NCBI GenBank assembly: GCA_034435635.1
Contig: DAOTWY010000137.1
Location: 11,589-75,588, forward strand
DNA length: 64,000 nucleotides
Origin: DAOTWY01 sp003696565
GTDB taxonomy: Bacteria > Chloroflexota > Anaerolineae > Aggregatilineales > Phototrophicaceae
Direction of reading: 5' to 3'
Shown: positions 59,798-64,000 of the stretch, piece by piece
How positions within the stretch are numbered: position 1 is the first letter of the stretch
Layout of the letters: each line of letters starts with the position of its first letter
The notes under the pieces: generated by a model
Seen by the model: the letters and a program-made list of their open reading frames with translations, nothing else
Database searches by the model: none
What the model was told of the DNA's origin: nothing
Translations under genes and position numbers: made by a program

Positions 59798-60538
59798 TTT
59801 ATGCTTTCTATCGTTATAATACATCACGGCGACTGGTGTGCCGGGGGCGGGCAATTGTGGGAGTTGCTTGCCTATATAATCTCCAAAAATATCCTGCCTA
59901 CTACGTGGCGACATGAATTTATACCAAATTTCGGTTTGAGGATTACCCTTTGTCCCAAATGTGTTTGCGCTGTTTAAGACTTCTCCGGTGATGACAATGC
60001 CATAGTTAGCCCCTCGGCGCAAAATGCGGATAATGTTCAAAAATGGGAATATAAAAAATAGCCATGCAATCCCTGTGATGATTAACAAAGGTGGGGAAAT
60101 GATAATAGGTATAGCATGACGGGGATTTTCTGGATCATAGAAAATATCAACGGATTTCCCTATCGTCAGGGTCTCTGCTATAAAATCCGGTATACTGCTG
60201 GTGGCTTCAATTGGACGGTTACGTTCAATAAAACTTACTTGAACGGTTGTAAACGTCAGTTCTATGTCTTGTAAAAATTCGTTGTTTATTGGGGCATTAG
60301 GTGTTAGAGCAATAACTTGCCCGCGTGTCTGCTGTCCATTTAGTAGCAAGTTAAAGTCAAGGATTTCTCGCCAGATTAACGTGGTGACCAAGATAACAAT
60401 CAATGCCAAGATGGCAACTATAGCATTAAAGATAATGGCAAAGATGTTTCCAGCACGTGGGACATTTTGAACCGTTTTTTGGATTTTTAACAGGTGCTGA
60501 TTTTTTTTGTTTAATAAAAAAAGGCGTGATTCTTTCAT
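59789..60538 (-). CDS. DUF3592-like membrane protein
   Basis: A 249-residue membrane protein with a span at about 30-60 (IFAIIFNAIVAILALIVILV) and another at about 155-180, separated by a DUF3592-like beta domain with the pattern GQQTRGQVIALTPN and GKSVDIFYDPENPRHAIPI. Members are predicted membrane proteins of unknown function. A frame opens at 60562; the ATG at 60538 follows GGAGG and is chosen. The end overlaps that of the PfkB gene by nine bases (convergent). Confidence 0.7.
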   Translation of the reverse strand: MKESRLFLLNKKNQHLLKIQKTVQNVPRAGNIFAIIFNAIVAILALIVILVTTLIWREILDFNLLLNGQQTRGQVIALTPNAPINNEFLQDIELTFTTVQVSFIERNRPIEATSSIPDFIAETLTIGKSVDIFYDPENPRHAIPIIISPPLLIITGIAWLFFIFPFLNIIRILRRGANYGIVITGEVLNSANTFGTKGNPQTEIWYKFMSPRSRQDIFGDYIGKQLPQLPAPGTPVAVMYYNDRKHKLL

Positions 60539-60624
60539 CAAGACCTCCATGTTGGGTATCAATACCCTTCCGTGAAGGGCAGCTGGTCGATTTTGTGCGT
60601 TGTGATAATTAGATTATGGCATAG

Positions 60625-60652
60625 AAAGACGAAAGGCGCACACCGGTGCGCC
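60625..60652 (-). terminator. intrinsic terminator of the flavodoxin gene
   Basis: GGCGCAC and GTGCGCC pair perfectly with a 4-base loop and are followed on the minus strand by TTTCGTCTTTC. It begins 30 bases after the flavodoxin stop. Confidence 0.78.
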
Positions 60653-60682
60653 CAACGTATTGAGGAGAGAGAAGTATTTTAC

Positions 60683-61210
60683 TTATGCTAAAACAGGGTC
60701 TTGTAACCTTGATTTAATCATCTGACGTAGGTGAAGTGCCCAATGGCGGATCAAATCCCAATCTCTGAAGTCACCTTCTTTGACTCGTTTAAGCCGCATC
60801 ATTAAACGTGTGGCTAGAGGCAATTCTTCAGTATCTAATTTGCCAGCGAATAATCCTACATCAATCGGATGCAGCATATCTAATACAGGATCAATATAAT
60901 GATAAACCTCATTATGATTTTCTGGCGTGTCGTTTTGAAGCGTTAAACAAGTGACAAAATAAGCAACTGGCTTACGATAAAGTGCGGCTTTGTGTTGCTT
61001 AACGAAGTTAACTGCTTCTGGTAACCACGCCCCCCGCCGGATAGGGCTACCAACCACTACTGCATCATATTTGTCTAAATCGCTTGGCGCGTTTTCGATT
61101 TCATATAGATCAACGCGGATATCATGGTCTTCTAACATCTGTGCGATGACTTCTGCCACATCAATGGTGGAACCAATTTTGCTAGCATAGGTGACTAAAA
61201 TACGATACAT
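60683..61210 (-). CDS. flavodoxin-domain protein (HemG-like)
   Basis: A 175-residue protein of the flavodoxin/HemG group. The FMN phosphate loop reads YASKIGSTIDVAEVIAQML, followed by the loop VGSPIRRGAWLPEAVNFVKQ. It may bind FMN; HemG relatives oxidise protoporphyrinogen with menaquinone, but no haem genes are adjacent, so only the fold is certain. The frame opens at 61225; ATG at 61210 follows GGAG with 9-base spacing. It diverges from tnaA. Confidence 0.82.
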   Translation of the reverse strand: MYRILVTYASKIGSTIDVAEVIAQMLEDHDIRVDLYEIENAPSDLDKYDAVVVGSPIRRGAWLPEAVNFVKQHKAALYRKPVAYFVTCLTLQNDTPENHNEVYHYIDPVLDMLHPIDVGLFAGKLDTEELPLATRLMMRLKRVKEGDFRDWDLIRHWALHLRQMIKSRLQDPVLA

Positions 61211-61281
61211 TGTGGAAAACTCCAAAAATATTTTTTATTTAATTTCAGTGTAACCCGCTACATCAACGTGGGTCAATAGCA

Positions 61282-61299
61282 TTGTGATGTTTGTCACAA
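61282..61299. promoter_or_regulatory. CRP/FNR-type palindrome upstream of tryptophanase
   Basis: TTGTGATGTTTGTCACAA is a perfect palindrome in its two 6-base arms (TTGTGA and TCACAA, 6-base spacer). It matches the CRP consensus TGTGA-N6-TCACA exactly. It lies 75 bases before the tnaA ATG and 72 bases ahead of the divergent flavodoxin gene start. A TATAAT box lies 29 bases further, so the centre would be at about -50 from the expected start. Confidence 0.7.
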
Positions 61300-61328
61300 C
61301 AATCAATGATCTTTATCTAGAATTAAGT

Positions 61329-61334
61329 TATAAT
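61329..61334 (+). promoter_or_regulatory. -10 box of tnaA
   Basis: A perfect TATAAT lies 39 bases before the tnaA ATG. No good -35 box lies at 16-18 bases (TGATCT is nearest), which fits a promoter needing an activator such as a CRP-type protein. Confidence 0.5.
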
Positions 61335-61373
61335 CATGGTGTTGTGTTAATTATACAAAAGGTTTTTGACAAA

Positions 61374-62774
61374 ATGCCTAAAAAATTACTTGAAAATTTG
61401 CCAGAAATTAAAACCATTATTGAGCCGTTTCGGATTCGTTCTGTAGAAGCGCATGGGGGTACAACAGTACAAGAGCGCGTTTTGGCATTAGAGGCTGCTG
61501 GTTATAACCCCTTTTTACTACCATCAGATAAAGTGCTGATTGACTTGTTAACCGATAGTGGCACTGGGGCGATGTCTGCTAAACAATGGGCGGCAATGAT
61601 CGCTAGCGATGAGGCGTATGCTGGCTCAAAGTCATTCGATAATTTTCAACGAGCTGTACAAGATATCACAGGCTTTAAGCATGTTATTCCCACACATCAA
61701 GGGCGTGCCGCTGAACATATTTTATTTAGCAATATCGTGCAAAAAGGACAAATTACGCTTAACAATACTCATTTTGATACGACACGCGCTAATATTGAAT
61801 ATCTGGGTGGGGAGGCGCGTGACTTGGTGATTGCAGAAGGCAAACAACCCATGCACATCCATCCATTTAAGGGCAACATGGATACAGATTTGTTGCGCCA
61901 GACAATTGAGCGGGAAGGGGTGGCGAATATCGCCTTTGTCATGTTGACTGTGACAAATAACTCCGGTGGTGGGCAGCCGGTGAGCATGGCGAATATCAAA
62001 GCGGTGAGTGAGATTGCGCATGAATATGGCTTGCCGTTCTATCTGGATGCCTGTCGTTTTGCAGAAAATAGTTGGTTTATCAAAATCCGTGAGGAAGGGT
62101 ATGCTGATAAAGAACCCATTGAAATCGCCCGGGAGATGTTCAGCTATGCTGATGGTTGCACGATGAGCGCGAAAAAAGATGGTATGGCGAATATTGGTGG
62201 TTTTTTGGCGTTGAATGACGATGACTTGGCAATGCGTTGTCGTAATTTGTTGATCTTAACAGAGGGGTTCCCCACGTATGGCGGCTTAGCGGGGTATGAT
62301 ATGGAAGCGATAGCTGTTGGGCTGTATGAAGCCCTAGAGCCGGACTATTTGCGCTATCGTATTCGCTCAATTGCCTATCTGGCAGATAAAATTACGGCGG
62401 CGGGCGTGCCTATTGTTCAACCGCCAGGCGGGCATGCGGTCTACCTTGATGCTCGTGCCATGTTACCGCATATCCCTGATTCACATTATCCGGCTTGGGC
62501 ATTGTGCAATGCGCTCTATCTACTGGGCGGTGTACGCGGGGTAGAGATTGGGTCGGTTATGTTTGGGATGCAGCCAGATGGAACAGAAAAGCCCGCTCCA
62601 ATGGATTTAGTGCGGTTGGCTTTTCCTCGCCGAGTTTATACACAAAGCCATGTGGACTATTTGGCAGAGATCATCATCATGCTTTATGAACGACGAGAGG
62701 CGATAAGCGGGTATCGTATTGTGGAGCAAGCCCCGGTTTTACGTCATTTTACGGTCAAGATGGCACCGCTTTGA
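61374..62774 (+). CDS. tnaA: tryptophanase
   Basis: A PLP-dependent beta-eliminating lyase of 466 residues that converts tryptophan to indole, pyruvate and ammonia. Lys268 is the predicted PLP lysine in MSAKKDGMANIGG. Tryptophanase rather than tyrosine phenol-lyase is preferred, since the C-terminal part reads GVRGVEIGSVMFG (VEIG as in TnaA; TPL has MERG) and the tail YRIVEQAPVLRHFTVKM follows TnaA. The frame opens at 61284, but MPKKLLENLPEIK at 61374 fits the family. No TnaC-like leader is seen; a CRP-type palindrome and a -10 box lie upstream. Confidence 0.92.
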   Translation: MPKKLLENLPEIKTIIEPFRIRSVEAHGGTTVQERVLALEAAGYNPFLLPSDKVLIDLLTDSGTGAMSAKQWAAMIASDEAYAGSKSFDNFQRAVQDITGFKHVIPTHQGRAAEHILFSNIVQKGQITLNNTHFDTTRANIEYLGGEARDLVIAEGKQPMHIHPFKGNMDTDLLRQTIEREGVANIAFVMLTVTNNSGGGQPVSMANIKAVSEIAHEYGLPFYLDACRFAENSWFIKIREEGYADKEPIEIAREMFSYADGCTMSAKKDGMANIGGFLALNDDDLAMRCRNLLILTEGFPTYGGLAGYDMEAIAVGLYEALEPDYLRYRIRSIAYLADKITAAGVPIVQPPGGHAVYLDARAMLPHIPDSHYPAWALCNALYLLGGVRGVEIGSVMFGMQPDGTEKPAPMDLVRLAFPRRVYTQSHVDYLAEIIIMLYERREAISGYRIVEQAPVLRHFTVKMAPL

Positions 62775-62787
62775 GATTGTTAGGTTG

Positions 62788-63186
62788 TTAGGGCTTATTG
62801 ATTTTTTGCGCTAGTCGTTGGATATAACGATCTAGGTCGATAATAAAGCGGATATGTTCGCCTTCGCCAATTAATTCATGCTCATCCCATGCGCGGACGA
62901 TGAACATAACCTTACGGCGATCAACACCCGTGACTTCTGCTTCTGCACGGACTTGTTTACCGAGAGGTGTTGCGGCTAAGTGCTTAACGTGGATGTCAAT
63001 GCCGACGCTGGCTTGCCCTTCTGGCAGCAGTGGATCAATTGCTGCGACTGCTGCCCCCTCCATTAGGGCAACCATGGCTGGGGTAGCGAAAACATCAATT
63101 CCGCCGCTGCCCAAATGCCGTGCTGTTTTATCTGGCGTGACTGTTGTTTCTAGTGTGCCTTTGATACCGATTTTGATCTTATCCAT
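62788..63186 (-). CDS. FlK-like hotdog thioesterase
   Basis: A 132-residue hotdog-fold thioesterase of the FlK family. The catalytic triad of FlK is retained with the same spacing: Thr35 (DVFATPAM), Glu43 (LMEGAAV) and His69 (DIHVKHLAATP), corresponding to Thr42, Glu50 and His76. The Phe36 lid of FlK, which gives fluoroacetyl-CoA specificity, is Gly29 here, so the substrate is some other small acyl-CoA. The frame opens at 63252; ATG at 63186 follows AAGGA and fits the fold. It starts 16 bases after the methyltransferase stop on the same strand, and probably shares its transcript. Confidence 0.88.
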   Translation of the reverse strand: MDKIKIGIKGTLETTVTPDKTARHLGSGGIDVFATPAMVALMEGAAVAAIDPLLPEGQASVGIDIHVKHLAATPLGKQVRAEAEVTGVDRRKVMFIVRAWDEHELIGEGEHIRFIIDLDRYIQRLAQKINKP

Positions 63187-63202
63187 ATTATTATCCTTAT
63201 GG

Positions 63203-64000
63203 TTACTCTTCCAGGAAAGAATTCTGCTTCCATTCATCAGGTAGTGCTGCAACGGATGTAGTCAGGTCGGGTTCATACACAGGTTTATTCATTTCACGAT
63301 ATTTGAGTGTGCCTGTAAATGCTTTCTGAATTCGGCTTCTGGCGATGTCAAGATAACGCGCTTCAATATCTGATCCGGCTGCACGTCTTTTTTCCATGAT
63401 TGCTGCTGCTAAAGTCGAGCCAACACCCATATAAGGATCAACGACCAGATCATTTTCATTTGTCAGTGCCAGGATTAGACGTTTCACCAAGCCAATTGGA
63501 TACTGACAGGGGTGTTCCGTTTTCTCCACATGGTTTGATTTTACGTTGGGTATATCCCACACATCGCCGGGGTTTTTGCCGAGTGGGTTGCCGGATAACT
63601 CACCCTTTTTGGGACCACGAAAGGCACGCTTGCCAGGGTATTTTTGCGGTATGCGCACAGGGTCTAAGTTGAAGACATAATCATCACTTTTTGTAAACCA
63701 AAGGATTGTTTCATGCCGCCCGGAAAAGCGATACTTCTCATGTAAACCATGCCCAAATGTCCATATGATGCGGTTCTTCAATTTTAGTCCAAATGACTTG
63801 AAGATGGGATACAGTACAAGGTCTAATGGCACCGCTTCTTTAGCAAGCCCTTGTCCTTCAATGTAATGCCCTACCTGCCAGCAGATTGAGCCAGTATCGG
63901 CAAGAATATCAACACAGGCTTCAATTGTTTCTTGTTGTTGCTCTAAGTAAATCTTTAAATCCCGTGTTTCTTCATATTCCTTGCCGATATTATATGGGGG
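63203..64000 (-). CDS. beta-class site-specific DNA methyltransferase (5' partial)
   Basis: The 3'-terminal 265 codons of an N6-adenine or N4-cytosine methyltransferase. Motif IV appears at the window edge as PPYN (in PPYNIGKEYEETRDL), and the SAM-binding motif I as DPYMGVGSTLAAA near residue 180 of the fragment, which is the beta-class order (IV before I). The protein continues beyond the right edge; an open stretch from 63832 is not the true start. LVVDPYMGVGSTLAAAIMEK is followed by an AGSDIEARYLDIARSRI tail. No restriction enzyme gene lies in the visible flank. Confidence 0.88.
   Translation of the reverse strand, partial: PPYNIGKEYEETRDLKIYLEQQQETIEACVDILADTGSICWQVGHYIEGQGLAKEAVPLDLVLYPIFKSFGLKLKNRIIWTFGHGLHEKYRFSGRHETILWFTKSDDYVFNLDPVRIPQKYPGKRAFRGPKKGELSGNPLGKNPGDVWDIPNVKSNHVEKTEHPCQYPIGLVKRLILALTNENDLVVDPYMGVGSTLAAAIMEKRRAAGSDIEARYLDIARSRIQKAFTGTLKYREMNKPVYEPDLTTSVAALPDEWKQNSFLEE

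Noticed and set aside
61211..61373. Possible TnaC-like leader peptide before tnaA
   Set aside because: No short ORF with a ribosome site and a Trp codon is found between the divergent flavodoxin start and tnaA.

Overview
The window (64 kb, moderate GC) looks like chromosomal DNA of a free-living, heterotrophic bacterium, most likely a Chloroflexota of the Anaerolineae type. That placement is an inference from gene content and style: a class II chorismate mutase fused to DAHP synthase, a fused gamma-alpha ferredoxin-dependent 2-oxoacid oxidoreductase, many membrane-anchored or secreted proteins with TPR, PPC, WD40 and Thr/Pro-linker architectures, PucR- and FHA-type regulators, and no outer-membrane secretion or LPS genes. 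No 16S rRNA, tRNA, prophage, insertion sequence or CRISPR array is present. Almost all of the DNA is coding.

Layout. 1-4.0 kb (+): the end of an alaX-type tRNA editing gene followed by a run of overlapping genes for TPR and single-span membrane proteins. 4.0-18.5 kb (-): DAHP synthase/chorismate mutase, FtsK translocase, a three-domain S1 protein, a nine-span GAF/HTH membrane sensor, an acetyltransferase, a LiaF-like membrane protein overlapping the principal sigma factor gene, and a four-gene Gld-type ABC exporter unit. 18.8-23.4 kb (+): a large glutamate synthase. 23.5-30 kb: small proteins, an LCP-family ligase, an FHA protein, a nucleoside kinase and a PucR regulator. 30-37 kb (+): secreted lipoprotein, PPC and PQQ-sugar-dehydrogenase-like proteins, an Hsp70/HEAT-repeat pair and an exported WD40 protein. 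37-44.8 kb (-): a CPA2 antiporter with a P-II-like partner, then argC-argB-argD-argJ-carA. 44.8-52 kb: TRIC-type channel, cystathionine gamma-synthase, deoxynucleoside kinase, M20 peptidase and small unknowns. 52-55.7 kb (+): a GntR regulator and korAB. 55.7-64 kb: YedK/HMCES, membrane proteins, a radical-SAM-linked protein, psuG and a PfkB kinase, a flavodoxin, tryptophanase, an FlK-like thioesterase and a truncated beta-class DNA methyltransferase at the window edge.

The most notable signal is in front of argC. A consensus-like promoter drives a 26-codon leader ORF with three consecutive arginine codons. A stable terminator hairpin with six Us follows, and a competing 8-bp antiterminator pairing lies exactly where a ribosome stalled at the arginine codons would leave it free. 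This is the architecture of classical ribosome-mediated attenuation, here applied to arginine biosynthesis. A second clear regulatory signal is a perfect TGTGA-N6-TCACA palindrome (CRP-type) upstream of the tryptophanase gene. Other pairings that deserve attention are the P-II-like protein with the antiporter, the lid-less Hsp70 with a HEAT-repeat protein, and the membrane-embedded GAF/HTH protein that lacks a kinase domain.

Many genes are joined by 1-, 4- or 8-base overlaps (TGATG, TAATG, ATGA), which indicates translational coupling within short operons. Start codons were chosen by Shine-Dalgarno position and family alignment from memory; where these disagree with the longest open frame, the entry says so.
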